The translations under genes were made by a program, and so were the position numbers. From Roseovarius nanhaiticus (GTDB lineage: Bacteria; Pseudomonadota; Alphaproteobacteria; Rhodobacterales; Rhodobacteraceae), in NCBI RefSeq assembly GCF_900156535.1, contig NZ_FTNV01000001.1, positions 1,240,001-1,304,000 of the forward strand: DNA of 64,000 nt, written 5' to 3'. The first letter of the stretch is position 1; each line of letters opens with the position of its first letter. The notes beneath the pieces are model-generated. The model was not told the origin of the DNA and did no database searches. It saw only the letters and a list, made by a program, of their open reading frames with translations. Positions 1 through 8,848 of the stretch are shown piece by piece.

Positions 1-2152
1 CCAGATCGGTGCGGCGCAGGATCGACTTGACCGGCCCGATGGAGGCTGGCCGCATCGAGAGGCTGCGCAGACCGATGGCCGCAAGGCATGCCGCCTCGAC
101 GGGGCGGCCCGCATCCTCGCCACAGAAACTGAGCGGGGTATCGGTGGCGATACACCGCTCAACGATACCTTGCAGAAAGGTCAGAAAGCTGACGTTGAGC
201 GTGTCGTAGCGCCGCCGTACGCGCTCGTTCTCGCGGTCGGCGGCAAAGAAGAACTGTTTGAGGTCATTGCCCCCGATCGAGAGGAAATCGACACTGCGGT
301 AAAACTGGTCCGGTGCATAGGCGAGGCTGGGCGTTTCCAGCATCGCGCCCAGCCTCAGTGTTTCGGGCAGGGGGTGGCCCAAAATGCGCTCGCGCTCCAT
401 CGCCTTGTCCATCTCGGCGCGGCCGGCGTCGAATTCCTCGCGCTGGGCAACGAAGGGGAACATAATCGTGAGGGGGCGCCCCTTGGCACCGCGAATAAGC
501 GCCTGAAGCTGCATCCGCATGACACCCGGCTTGTCGAGACCCACACGGATGGCCCGCCAGCCGAGCGCCGGATTCGGCTCGTCCGTCGGCTTCATGTAAG
601 GCAGCACCTTGTCCGAGCCGATGTCGAGCGTGCGAAAGACCACCTGCCGGCCCTTGGCAGCGTCCATGACGCGCGCGTAAAGCTCGCTCAGCTCGGCCCG
701 TTTGGGCATTTTCGAGCGGACGAGGAATTGCAGCTCGGTCCGGAAAAGGCCGACGCCATCGGCGCCCGACCCTTCGAGGCTGGGCAGGTCGGCCATGAGG
801 CCCGCGTTCATGGTCAGCGACAGGGTGCGCCCGCAGAGCGTGGTCGCGGGCTTGTCGCGGATCGAGGCGTAGCGTTCCTGCGCCTTGGCCTGCATCGCCA
901 TCTTGTCGCGGAACGCCCCGAAAACCGTATCGTCGGGGCGCAGATGGGCGATGCCCTGGTCACCATCGACAAGGATCGGATCGCCGTTCAGCGCTTCGGT
1001 CGTGATATTCTTGGCGTGAATCACCAGCGGGATCGCCAGCGCGCGCGCGACGATGGTCGCGTGGCTGCCAACCGCGCCTTCCTCCAGCACGATACCCTTC
1101 AGGCTGCGGCCATAATCCAGAAGTTCGGCAGGGCCGATATTGCGGGCGATCAGGATGGGATCGGGCGGCATCTCGGCGCCTGTCTCATTCCCTTGGCCGG
1201 TCAGAATTCGCAGTAGCCTGTTCGACAGATCATCGAGGTCGTGCAACCGGTCACGCAAATAGGCGTCGGCGACCTGGCCAAGGCGCGCGCGGGCGGTCGA
1301 CTGCTCTTTCTCGACGGCGGCTTCGGCCGAGAGGCCGCGCCCGATATCCTGCTCCATTCGCCGCATCCAGCCCTTGGAATTGGCGAACATGCGGTAAGCC
1401 TCAAGCACTTCGAGCTGGTCCTTGTCGCCAAAGCGGGCGCTGGTCAGCATGCGGTCGACGCCAACGCGCAATTCCTCGACCGCCTCATTCAGGCGCTCCA
1501 TCTCGCGCACCGGATCCTCGGCGATGAGGTTGGTGACGACGACACGCGGCTCGTGCAGCCAGACATGGCCGCGTGCCGCACCCTCCTGAGCGGTTGCGCC
1601 GCGAAAGAGGACGGGGTTCTGGTGCCGCGCCGACATCGCCGCGCCCTCGCCGATGAAGGCACCAAGCTCGGCCATTTCGGCAAGCACCATGGCAACCACC
1701 TCGACCGCATAGACCTCTTCCTCGGAGAAGCTGCGCGCATCCTTGGATTGAACAACCAGAACGCCCAGCTTTTCGCCCAGGCGCTGGATCGGCACGCCCA
1801 TGAAGGACGAATACGCCTCTTCGCCGGTTTCGGGCATATAGCGAAAGCCGCGCGTGCCGGGCGCGTCGTCGGTATTGATGACTTGGCCCGTGCGCGCGAC
1901 GCGTCCCACCAGACCCTCGCCCAGCTTCATGCGCGTTTCGTGCACGGCGGAGGCGTTGAGCCCCTCGGTCGCGCACAGCTCGAGCGTTTCTTCGTCGCGG
2001 AAAAGGTAGATCGAGCAGACCTCGATGCGCATCTCTTCTGCGATCAGATGAGTGATTTGATCGAGCCGCGCCTGACCTGCCGCGTCCTCGGCCATGACGG
2101 CACGCAGGCGGCCCAGCATCTGCCGGCTGTCGGTCTGGAAATCATGGCTCAT
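1..2152 (-). CDS. ptsP: PtsP, nitrogen-PTS Enzyme I (3' end off window)
   Basis: Phosphoenolpyruvate-protein phosphotransferase of the PTS-Ntr branch, which takes phosphate from PEP and passes it to NPr in the cytoplasm. My translation from the ATG at 2152 stays open to base 1, giving about 717 residues; the C-terminus lies off the window. An N-terminal GAF domain covers roughly residues 20-165. The PTS Enzyme I region follows, with the phosphohistidine motif GSHATIVAR (His364) and then the TIM-barrel PEP-binding domain, with SIGGNDLKQFFFA and the catalytic Cys motif SFCGEDAG. The GAF domain separates it from sugar-type Enzyme I. It lies 48 bases downstream of lysC on the same strand, a pairing usual in this order. 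Only the missing C-terminal residues are uncertain. Confidence 0.93.
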   Translation of the reverse strand, partial: MSHDFQTDSRQMLGRLRAVMAEDAAGQARLDQITHLIAEEMRIEVCSIYLFRDEETLELCATEGLNASAVHETRMKLGEGLVGRVARTGQVINTDDAPGTRGFRYMPETGEEAYSSFMGVPIQRLGEKLGVLVVQSKDARSFSEEEVYAVEVVAMVLAEMAELGAFIGEGAAMSARHQNPVLFRGATAQEGAARGHVWLHEPRVVVTNLIAEDPVREMERLNEAVEELRVGVDRMLTSARFGDKDQLEVLEAYRMFANSKGWMRRMEQDIGRGLSAEAAVEKEQSTARARLGQVADAYLRDRLHDLDDLSNRLLRILTGQGNETGAEMPPDPILIARNIGPAELLDYGRSLKGIVLEEGAVGSHATIVARALAIPLVIHAKNITTEALNGDPILVDGDQGIAHLRPDDTVFGAFRDKMAMQAKAQERYASIRDKPATTLCGRTLSLTMNAGLMADLPSLEGSGADGVGLFRTELQFLVRSKMPKRAELSELYARVMDAAKGRQVVFRTLDIGSDKVLPYMKPTDEPNPALGWRAIRVGLDKPGVMRMQLQALIRGAKGRPLTIMFPFVAQREEFDAGRAEMDKAMERERILGHPLPETLRLGAMLETPSLAYAPDQFYRSVDFLSIGGNDLKQFFFAADRENERVRRRYDTLNVSFLTFLQGIVERCIATDTPLSFCGEDAGRPVEAACLAAIGLRSLSMRPASIGPVKSILRRTDL

Positions 2153-2200
2153 CAGCGTGTCCGCCTATCCGCCGCTTCGGGGGTGAGGGGGCCGATCGCC

Positions 2201-3439
2201 TCAGCCCACCTTGTCCAGCTGGAACGCATCATGCAGCGCCTGCACGGCGAGTTCCATGTATTTCCTGTCGATCAGGACGGAAATCTTGATCTCGGAAGTG
2301 GCGATGACCTTGATGTTCACGCCTTCGTCCGAAAGCGTCTTGAACATCTGCGCCGCGACGCCCGACTGGCTGCGCATCCCGATGCCAACGGCCGAGACCT
2401 TGGCCACATTCGTGTCAGCCACGAGATCCTCGTATTCGATCTGGCCCGCCGCAACGGCATCTTTCATCGCCTTTTCGGCGCGCGCCACCTGATCGGTGGG
2501 GCAGGAGAAGGTCATATCGGTGCGCCCCTCTTCCGAGATGTTCTGGATGATCATGTCGACGTTCACGCCAGCGTCAGACAGCGGGCCGAAAATTGCGGCG
2601 GCGATGCCGGGACGGTCGGCCACTGACAGAAGGGTCATCTTGGCCTCGTCGCGGGAATAGGCGATGCCGGTCACAACATTGGATTCCATGATTTCCTCCT
2701 CGGCGCAGACAAGGGTGCCGGCGTCATCTGATTGTTCCTCGAAGCTGCTGAGAACCCGCAGCTTGACGTTATAGCGCATCGCCAGTTCGACCGAACGGGT
2801 CTGCAAAACCTTGGCGCCCAGACTGGCCAGCTCCAGCATTTCCTCGAACGCGATGCGGTCCAGCTTGCGCGCCTTGGACGAGATGCGCGGATCGGTCGTG
2901 TAGACGCCATCGACATCGGTGTAGATATCGCATCGCTCGGCGTCGAAAGCTGCGGCAAAGGCGACGGCTGTCGTGTCGCTGCCGCCGCGTCCCAACGTGG
3001 TGATGCGGCCCTCTGGGCTGACACCCTGAAAGCCTGCGACGACGGCGACGCGCATGCCCTCGCCGAATTTGGCCATGATGTTCTCGGGCGGGATTTCCTC
3101 AATCCGGGCGGCGGAATGCGCCGAGGTGGTGCGCACCGGCACCTGCCATCCCTGCCAGCTGCGCGCGGGAATTTCCATTTCCTGCAAGGTCAGTGCCATG
3201 AGGCCCGCTGTCACGTTCTCGCCCGAGGATACCACGGCATCATACTCGCGCGCGTCATAAAGCGGGGATGTCTCGCCGACCCAGCCGACCAGCTCGTTCG
3301 TCTTGCCGGACATGGCCGATACGATGACGATCACATCATACCCCTTGGCCACCTCGACGCCCACACGCTTGGCGACGCGGCGGATGCGGTCGAGGTTGGC
3401 GACGGACGTGCCGCCGAATTTCATCACGAGAACGGGCAT
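2201..3439 (-). CDS. lysC: Aspartokinase LysC
   Basis: Aspartate kinase phosphorylates aspartate at the entry to lysine, threonine, methionine and diaminopimelate synthesis. It has 412 residues, the normal length for a monofunctional enzyme. The nucleotide-binding KFGGTS motif is at residues 7-12, the amino-acid kinase domain fills about residues 1-230, and paired ACT domains follow from about 270 to the end. The ACT domains imply feedback control by lysine and/or threonine, which is known for the family but not visible as specificity here. It is transcribed ahead of ptsP, 48 bases away. Confidence 0.96.
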   Translation of the reverse strand: MPVLVMKFGGTSVANLDRIRRVAKRVGVEVAKGYDVIVIVSAMSGKTNELVGWVGETSPLYDAREYDAVVSSGENVTAGLMALTLQEMEIPARSWQGWQVPVRTTSAHSAARIEEIPPENIMAKFGEGMRVAVVAGFQGVSPEGRITTLGRGGSDTTAVAFAAAFDAERCDIYTDVDGVYTTDPRISSKARKLDRIAFEEMLELASLGAKVLQTRSVELAMRYNVKLRVLSSFEEQSDDAGTLVCAEEEIMESNVVTGIAYSRDEAKMTLLSVADRPGIAAAIFGPLSDAGVNVDMIIQNISEEGRTDMTFSCPTDQVARAEKAMKDAVAAGQIEYEDLVADTNVAKVSAVGIGMRSQSGVAAQMFKTLSDEGVNIKVIATSEIKISVLIDRKYMELAVQALHDAFQLDKVG

Positions 3440-3533
3440 ATGGAGCGTTCCTTGGCTGTAATCGAGCGCGGTTTACGCGGGCCTGCGCCCAAGGGCAAGG
3501 GCGCCCGCACTGCAGCGCACCCGCATCAGCGCC

Positions 3534-3938
3534 TTAGGTGCCGGCCTCGCGCGCCATTTCGCGCAGGGCCGTCATCGCGTCATCGGCGCGGCTGACGGGA
3601 ACAAAGAGGTGATCGTGGTAGTAGCCCGCCACCGGATTTACGCCCATGCCCAGATCGGCCAGCCGCGTCGTGACCTTGGCCAGAAAGCCAACCGCGTCCA
3701 GCGCGGAATGCACGTCCAGGGTGATCATGCGGCAATCAAAGACGTGATCCAGTCCCGCCGCCTCGGCCTCGGAGCGCGTCACGATCACGGTCGTGCCTTC
3801 GCCCTCCTGCATCATCATGCGCGGCGCGAGACCCTGGGGGATGTCGCGCCCCGGCAGCGTAACGAAAACGTAGGTCGCCGGATCAAGGACCGGTGACATG
3901 CCGGCAAGAAGGCCTTTCAGGTCGCGTCCGCCGCTCAT
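3534..3938 (-). CDS. ACT domain protein (DUF2241-like)
   Basis: A small cytoplasmic protein of 134 residues. The N-terminal half (about 10-65) resembles the DUF2241/ACT_7 type and the C-terminal half (about 68-130) is a second ACT-like unit, with the segment GMGVNPVAGYYHDHLFVPV. ACT folds bind amino acids or other small ligands, but no ligand can be assigned. It lies 94 bases upstream of lysC on the same strand, so a link to amino-acid sensing is plausible but is inference from position. The start ATG gives a full-length family member. Confidence 0.75.
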   Translation of the reverse strand: MSGGRDLKGLLAGMSPVLDPATYVFVTLPGRDIPQGLAPRMMMQEGEGTTVIVTRSEAEAAGLDHVFDCRMITLDVHSALDAVGFLAKVTTRLADLGMGVNPVAGYYHDHLFVPVSRADDAMTALREMAREAGT

Positions 3939-4010
3939 CTCGCACCTCGTCTATTTCGGTTTCGCGCCAAAGATCACCCGGAAGCGCATTTGTCCAGTCT
4001 GGCGCGGCGC

Positions 4011-4463
4011 TCAGTTGACCTTGCGGGCAGGGCCGAACGGCAGGGGAAGGATCGGCACACCGTCCTCGATCAATTTGCGCGCCTCCGCCGGGCGCGCTTC
4101 GCCGTGGATCGAGCGCGCCGGCGCCTCGCCTTCGTGTATGCGCCGCGCCTCGGATGCGAAATCCGTGCCGACATAGTCCGAGTTCGCCTCGATCTTGCGG
4201 CGCAGGGCGGCCATTGCGCGCTCGGCCTCGCTCCCCGGTGCGGCAAGGGCGTGACGGCGTGGTGCAGCCTCGGGGCTATTGGCAGTGTCGTCGTGGTGGC
4301 CGCCACCAATGCGCGGCGCCATGATGGATTTCGCGATTTGGGTGTCGCCACAAACCGCGCAGGCAACCATGCCGCGCGCGGCAAGCGTGTCATAGGCATC
4401 CGCCGACTGAAACCAGCTGTCGAAAACATGGCCTTGCGCGCATTTCAGCGAAAATTTTATCAT
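4011..4463 (-). CDS. DUF1178 family zinc-motif protein
   Basis: Conserved protein of unknown function, 150 residues from the ATG at 4463 (MIKFSLKCAQGHVF). I prefer this start because homologues begin with this motif; an upstream in-frame ATG at 4511 would add 16 poorly conserved residues. The N-terminus carries KCAQGHVF followed by ACAVCGD, a Cys/His pattern that probably binds zinc. The rest is charged and Pro/Ala-rich with a conserved C-terminal DGVPILPLPF segment. It lies between the ACT protein and the Nudix gene on the same strand. Its role is unknown. Confidence 0.75.
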   Translation of the reverse strand: MIKFSLKCAQGHVFDSWFQSADAYDTLAARGMVACAVCGDTQIAKSIMAPRIGGGHHDDTANSPEAAPRRHALAAPGSEAERAMAALRRKIEANSDYVGTDFASEARRIHEGEAPARSIHGEARPAEARKLIEDGVPILPLPFGPARKVN

Positions 4464-4544
4464 GGTTTCGGGGTCCGGTTGCGATGCAATATACATAAAC
4501 GCAGGGCCCACGGAATCAAGCGGGGAGGGTGCCGCGCCCCTTGC

Positions 4545-5024
4545 CTAACTCTTGACCTGGGCCGGATCGAAATTGCGAATAAGATGCGCCAGATCCGGCT
4601 CATCCACCAAGGCGGCGGCCCGTTTGGGGCGCATCCACTTACGCTTGCGCTCGTGCGCTTCGGGATAATCCTTGGACAATTCGCGCACCTTCATGGCGTA
4701 GATCATCGTGACGCAAGGCACATCCTCACCATCGTCCACGGTCTTGCGATAGGAATAAAGGCCAAGGCACCGGTCATACATGCGCCCGCGCACGCCAGCC
4801 TCTTCCCAAGCCTCGATCTCGGCGGCCTGTGCCGGGGTCTTGCCATTCATGGGCCAGCCCTTGGGCACGATCCAGCGGCCGGTGCGGCGGCTGGTGACCA
4901 GCAGCACCTCGGGCTTGCCTTGCATGATGCGAAAGCACAGCGCACCAAACTGGGTGCGCACATCGGTTTTGTGCGCATCGCTCAAATCGATCGGCTCGAG
5001 TATGGTCTTGCTGGTGCTGCTCAC
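4545..5024 (-). CDS. Nudix hydrolase, diphosphoinositol-phosphatase-like
   Basis: A single-domain Nudix protein of about 159 residues. The segment WIVPKGWPMNGKTPAQ runs into AAEIEAWEEAGV, a Nudix box in which the usual RE before U-x-EE-x-G reads IE, as is common in the DIPP/Aps-type subgroup. It probably hydrolyses a nucleoside-diphosphate-X substrate, which cannot be named. The reading frame stays open far upstream, but that extension runs antisense through modA and is poor protein, so I place the start at the GTG at 5024. The true start could differ by a few codons. Confidence 0.8.
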   Translation of the reverse strand: MSSTSKTILEPIDLSDAHKTDVRTQFGALCFRIMQGKPEVLLVTSRRTGRWIVPKGWPMNGKTPAQAAEIEAWEEAGVRGRMYDRCLGLYSYRKTVDDGEDVPCVTMIYAMKVRELSKDYPEAHERKRKWMRPKRAAALVDEPDLAHLIRNFDPAQVKS

Positions 5025-5112
5025 GAGTGCCTGTTCTGTCTTGCTGCGCCTATCGGTTCCGGGCCAGCTGTTATGGCTATGGGCACCTTGCGCTTTTGCT
5101 TTGTCCTTGCAC

Positions 5113-5122
5113 AATATATTGC
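5113..5122. promoter_or_regulatory. CAATATATTG palindrome upstream of modA
   Basis: A perfect 10-base palindrome in the AT-rich part of the 195-base gap between the divergent Nudix gene and modA. ModE/MopA boxes are built on TATATA half sites, and this element is shorter than a full Mo-box. Control of modABC through this site is a guess from position. Confidence 0.2.
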
Positions 5123-5219
5123 GAAAGCTGTTGAATAACAACCAACGGCGCTGCGATCGCCCGGCTGTCGCCGAGGGACAGGCGCATCTTGCGGGCAGGC
5201 GCGCACCAAGGGGGGCAGA

Positions 5220-5990
5220 ATGACAGGAAGGAGGGCGGCGACGGAGTGGATGCGCCACGCCTGCCTTGCGCTGATTGCAGCGTCCCTGCCAGTGATGGCG
5301 CAGGCCGACGCGCCGCGGGCGACCATCTTTGCCGCCGCGTCCCTGCAGGGCGTCCTGAGCGAGATCGCGGCGCTTTATCCCGGTGAGGCGACGGTCTCGG
5401 TCGCCGGCAGCGGCACCATCGCGCGGCAGATCGCCAATGGCGCGCCTGCCGACCTTGCGATCCTGGCAAATGCGGATTGGATGGACTGGCTGGAGGATCA
5501 GGGACTGATTGATCCGTTGCGCCGGACGGACCTTGTGGGTAACAGCCTCGTGCTGATCGGGCCGGCAAACGCTCCGGATCTGAAAGCGGTGAACGCCGAG
5601 GCCCTGCTGGCGCGGCTGAATGGTGGGCGCATGGCCATCGGGCAGACGATGGGTGTGCCTGCGGGCATTTACGGGCGTCAATGGCTGGAGGCGGCTGGCT
5701 TTTGGCCCGCGCTGCGCCCGCAATTGGCCGAGACGGACAACGTGCGTTCGGCGCTGGCGCTGGTCGCGCGGGGGGAGGCGCCGCTGGGCGTCGTTTATGC
5801 TACGGATGCCGCCGCCGAGGAGGGCGTGCGCACCCTCTACGCCGTGCCGCAAGAGATGCACGATCCCATCACCTACCCTTTAGCGGAATTGACGGATGCG
5901 GGGGCTGACCTTGCGACGTTTTTGCGCGGAGCCGAAGCGCGCGGCGTGTTCCTGCGCCACGGTTTCGTTCCATTCAGTGGCGCGCCGTGA
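5220..5990 (+). CDS. modA: Molybdate ABC transporter substrate-binding protein ModA
   Basis: Periplasmic binding protein that captures molybdate (or tungstate) for ModBC, 256 residues. An N-terminal signal peptide (hydrophobic CLALIAASLPVMAQA, cleavage near residue 30) is followed by ATIFAAASLQGVL, the typical ModA opening with oxyanion-binding Ser residues, and by GSGTIARQIANGAPADLAI. The start at 5220 follows a GGGGGG-rich ribosome site. An ATG at 5250 also has a GGAG and gives a more compact signal peptide, so either is possible. It is the first gene of modABC and overlaps modB by 4 bases. Confidence 0.93.
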   Translation: MTGRRAATEWMRHACLALIAASLPVMAQADAPRATIFAAASLQGVLSEIAALYPGEATVSVAGSGTIARQIANGAPADLAILANADWMDWLEDQGLIDPLRRTDLVGNSLVLIGPANAPDLKAVNAEALLARLNGGRMAIGQTMGVPAGIYGRQWLEAAGFWPALRPQLAETDNVRSALALVARGEAPLGVVYATDAAAEEGVRTLYAVPQEMHDPITYPLAELTDAGADLATFLRGAEARGVFLRHGFVPFSGAP

Positions 5991-6673
5991 TGCTGGATGG
6001 TGCCGCCCTAGACGCCGTTCTGCTGTCGCTGCGGGTCTCTGTCGTGGCGGTGCTTTGCAGTCTGCCGCTTGCCGTGGGCGTGGCCTGGCTGTTGGCGCGG
6101 CGGCGCTTTCCGGGCCATTCGGCCCTCAGTGCGCTGGTACACTTGCCGCTGGTGCTGCCGCCCGTGGTTACCGGCTACTTGCTGCTTTTGGCGTTCGGGC
6201 AGAATGGATGGATCGGCAGTGCGCTGGCCGAAATCGGGGTCGTCCTCGCCTTTCGCTGGACCGGGGCCGCGCTGGCGGCGGCGATCATGGGATTTCCGCT
6301 GATGGTGCGCGCGATCCGCCTCTCGATCGAGGCGGTGGATCCCGGCCTTGAGGAGGCGGCTGGCACGCTCGGCGCGGGCCGCTGGGCTGTGTTTTGCCGC
6401 GTAACCCTGCCGCTGATCGCGCCCGGCCTTCTGGCTGGCGCGGTGATGGGTTTTGCCAAGGCAATGGGCGAATTCGGCGCGACGATCACCTTCGTGGCCA
6501 ATATTCCGGGCGAAACGCAGACGCTGCCATCGGCCATATACGCCTTTCTGCAGGTTCCGGGCGGCGAGGGGGCGGCGCTGCGCCTTGTCGCCGTCGCGTT
6601 GGTGCTATCGGTGGGCGCCGTGCTGCTCTCGGAGTGGTTGGCACGGCGCATGGCAGCGCGGATCACCGGATGA
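5987..6673 (+). CDS. modB: Molybdate ABC transporter permease ModB
   Basis: Inner-membrane permease subunit, 228 residues with about five hydrophobic helices. It carries the EAA loop in the form LEEAAGTLGAGRWAVFCRVTLP, which docks onto ModC, and the ModB-typical segment MGFAKAMGEFGATITFVANI. It starts 4 bases inside the end of modA and ends in a TGA that overlaps the ATG of modC, so the three subunits are translationally coupled. Confidence 0.95.
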   Translation: MMLDGAALDAVLLSLRVSVVAVLCSLPLAVGVAWLLARRRFPGHSALSALVHLPLVLPPVVTGYLLLLAFGQNGWIGSALAEIGVVLAFRWTGAALAAAIMGFPLMVRAIRLSIEAVDPGLEEAAGTLGAGRWAVFCRVTLPLIAPGLLAGAVMGFAKAMGEFGATITFVANIPGETQTLPSAIYAFLQVPGGEGAALRLVAVALVLSVGAVLLSEWLARRMAARITG

Positions 6674-7779
6674 GCCTGAGCGTCGATATCGCGCACCAAT
6701 TGGGGGATTTCGCGTTGGAAGCGGCGTTTCGCGCCGGGCCGGGCGTGACGGCACTTTTTGGTCCGTCCGGCTCGGGCAAGACGACCATCGCGCGGGCGGT
6801 TGCCGGGCTTTTGACGCCCGACAGTGGCCGGATCGTGCTGGACGGGGATGTGCTTGTGGACCGCGCCGGGCGTATCGATCTGGCTTCGGCGCGGCGCCGG
6901 ATCGGAGTGGTTTTTCAGGATGCGAGGTTGTTCCCGCATCTAACGGTGGCACAGAACATCACCTTCGGCGCACGCTACGCGCCGCAAGGGGCGCCCGGAC
7001 TGGACGCCAGAATGATCGAGCGGACGCTTGGCATCGGCGCGCTGATGGAGCGGCGGCCTGCCACCCTTTCGGGCGGCGAGAAACAGCGCGTGGCCATCGC
7101 GCGTGCACTCACGATGCGCCCGCGCCTTTTGCTGATGGACGAGCCTTTGGCCGCGCTCGACGGTCCGCGCAAGGACGAGATCCTGCCCTATCTGGAGCGG
7201 CTGCGCGATGTGGGTGGGGATGGCGGCGGTATTCCGATCGTCTACATCACCCATGCGGTTGCCGAAATTGCGCGCCTCGCGGACCGTATCGTCGTTCTGC
7301 GCGAAGGCCGGGTTGTGCGCGCGGGCGAGGTGGGCGAGGTGATGAGCGATCCGGCACTGGTCCCGCTCATTGGCGTGCGCGAGGCGGGATCGGTCCTGAC
7401 GGCGCGGGTCGAAGAATGCGATCCCAAGGGGCTGAGTAGCCTCAGCATCAGCGGCGGTGCGCTGCGCTTGCCGGGGATCGCGGCCGCACCTGGCACATCG
7501 ATGCGGGTCCGAATTCTGGCGCAAGACGTCCTGATCGCGTTGGAGGAGCCGAAGGGCCTGTCCTCGCGCAACATTCTGCCGGCAGTGGTCGAGGCGGTAC
7601 ACCGGGGCGGAGGGCCGGGCGTCGCGGTGTCGTTGCGCGTTGGGCAGGATCGGCTCTTGGCACGGATTACCGCAGAGGCGTCGGACGAATTGCGGCTTGC
7701 CCCCGGTACTGCCTGCTACGCGGTGCTAAAGGCGACGGCGGTGGCGCGGGCGGATATCGGTGCAGGACCTAAGAGTTGA
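6670..7779 (+). CDS. modC: Molybdate ABC transporter ATPase ModC
   Basis: Cytoplasmic ATPase of the molybdate importer, 369 residues from the ATG at 6670. Walker A is GPSGSGKT (31-38), the signature LSGGEKQR (133-140) and Walker B LLLMDEP (153-159). A C-terminal TOBE/Mop-like extension (about 295-365) probably binds molybdate and adjusts transport. The frame is open further upstream through modB, but the ATGA overlap with modB and the homologous N-terminus MSLSVDIAH fix this start. No gene follows on this strand; the next gene is convergent. Confidence 0.96.
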   Translation: MSLSVDIAHQLGDFALEAAFRAGPGVTALFGPSGSGKTTIARAVAGLLTPDSGRIVLDGDVLVDRAGRIDLASARRRIGVVFQDARLFPHLTVAQNITFGARYAPQGAPGLDARMIERTLGIGALMERRPATLSGGEKQRVAIARALTMRPRLLLMDEPLAALDGPRKDEILPYLERLRDVGGDGGGIPIVYITHAVAEIARLADRIVVLREGRVVRAGEVGEVMSDPALVPLIGVREAGSVLTARVEECDPKGLSSLSISGGALRLPGIAAAPGTSMRVRILAQDVLIALEEPKGLSSRNILPAVVEAVHRGGGPGVAVSLRVGQDRLLARITAEASDELRLAPGTACYAVLKATAVARADIGAGPKS

Positions 7780-7852
7780 CCATAGTCAATCTGCGCCGCC
7801 GAGATATGCACCGCAGCGACGCGATTTCTGTTCTTAATCGAACAGCTGGAGC

Positions 7853-8848
7853 CTACTCGGCCAGATGGCAGGCAGCCATGGTTCCGCTGTCGCCCACGGG
7901 GCGCAGCTGGGGGCGCTCTGCGCGGCAGATGTCCTGCGCGATGGGGCAGCGCGGCGCAAACGGGCAACCCGGCGGCGGATTGACCGGATCGGGCAGTTCG
8001 CCCGGCTCGCGCGGTGCATCGAACGAGCCGCCTTCAAGACGCGGAATCGCATCCAGCAGGAGTTGTGTATAGGGATGCTTGGGGTCGCGGTAGATCGCCT
8101 CGACCTGCGCCAGTTCCATCACCTGACCCAGATACATCACGGCCACGCGGTCGCCGAAATGCTCGACCACGCTCAGATCGTGGGTGATGAACATGTAGGT
8201 CAGGCCGCGCTCGTCCTGCAAGTCGTTAAGCAGGTTCAGGATCTGCGCCTGGATCGAAACATCCAGCGCCGAGATCGGCTCGTCCGCGACGATGAAGGCG
8301 GGGTTGGTGACCAAAGCGCGGGCGATCGCGATGCGCTGACGCTGGCCACCCGAGAATTCATGCGGCAGTTTTCGCTGCCAGCTTTGGTCGCAGCCGGTGG
8401 CGTCCAGCACGTCCTCGACCTGTTTGCGCACGTCCGCCTCTGATTTCTCGGGCATCAGGTGGCGGATTGGCTCGGCCAAGGTCTGGAATACATTGCGGCG
8501 CGGATTGAGCGATGCGTACGGGTTCTGAAACACCATCTGCATGTCGGCGCGGATCGGCTTGCGCTCGTCCTCGCCCATGGTGTCGATGCGCTTGCCGTCG
8601 TAATAGATCTCGCCCGAAGAGGGCGTCAGCAGGCCCATGATGGCGCGCCCGAGCGTGGTCTTGCCGCAGCCGGACTCGCCCACAACGCAGAAGGTCTCGC
8701 CCTGTTGGATCTGCACATCGACGCCCGAGAGGGCATGCAGCACCGGCTTTTCCCGGCTCAGGAAATGCGTCGGCAGGTTGAAACGCATCTCAAGCCCGCG
8801 GGTTTCGACAATTGGGGTCTTGGCATCTGGCTTCGCGGTATCGGTCAT
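7853..8848 (-). CDS. Peptide-type ABC transporter ATPase, DppF/OppF-like
   Basis: Second ATPase of a dipeptide/oligopeptide-family importer, 331 residues. Walker A is GESGCGKT (57-64), with the signature SGGQRQRIAIARAL and Walker B FIVADEP. The C-terminal oligopeptide-transporter extension contains HPYTQLLLDAIP and the cysteine-bearing CPFAPRCP, typical of OppF/DppF proteins that carry an Fe-S-like Cys cluster. It is the last gene of the operon and overlaps the preceding ATPase gene by 4 bases. Whether the substrate is a peptide, opine, glycoside or nickel cannot be told from the ATPase. Confidence 0.93.
   Translation of the reverse strand: MTDTAKPDAKTPIVETRGLEMRFNLPTHFLSREKPVLHALSGVDVQIQQGETFCVVGESGCGKTTLGRAIMGLLTPSSGEIYYDGKRIDTMGEDERKPIRADMQMVFQNPYASLNPRRNVFQTLAEPIRHLMPEKSEADVRKQVEDVLDATGCDQSWQRKLPHEFSGGQRQRIAIARALVTNPAFIVADEPISALDVSIQAQILNLLNDLQDERGLTYMFITHDLSVVEHFGDRVAVMYLGQVMELAQVEAIYRDPKHPYTQLLLDAIPRLEGGSFDAPREPGELPDPVNPPPGCPFAPRCPIAQDICRAERPQLRPVGDSGTMAACHLAE

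Noticed and set aside
170-2626. Long plus-strand frames at the left edge
   Set aside because: They are antisense to ptsP and lysC and give low-complexity Arg/Ala/His-rich products; the minus-strand proteins are clear.
5025-5861. Long N-terminal extension of the Nudix gene
   Set aside because: The frame is open but runs antisense through modA, is Arg/Pro/His-rich and has no domain; the Nudix domain starts near 5024.
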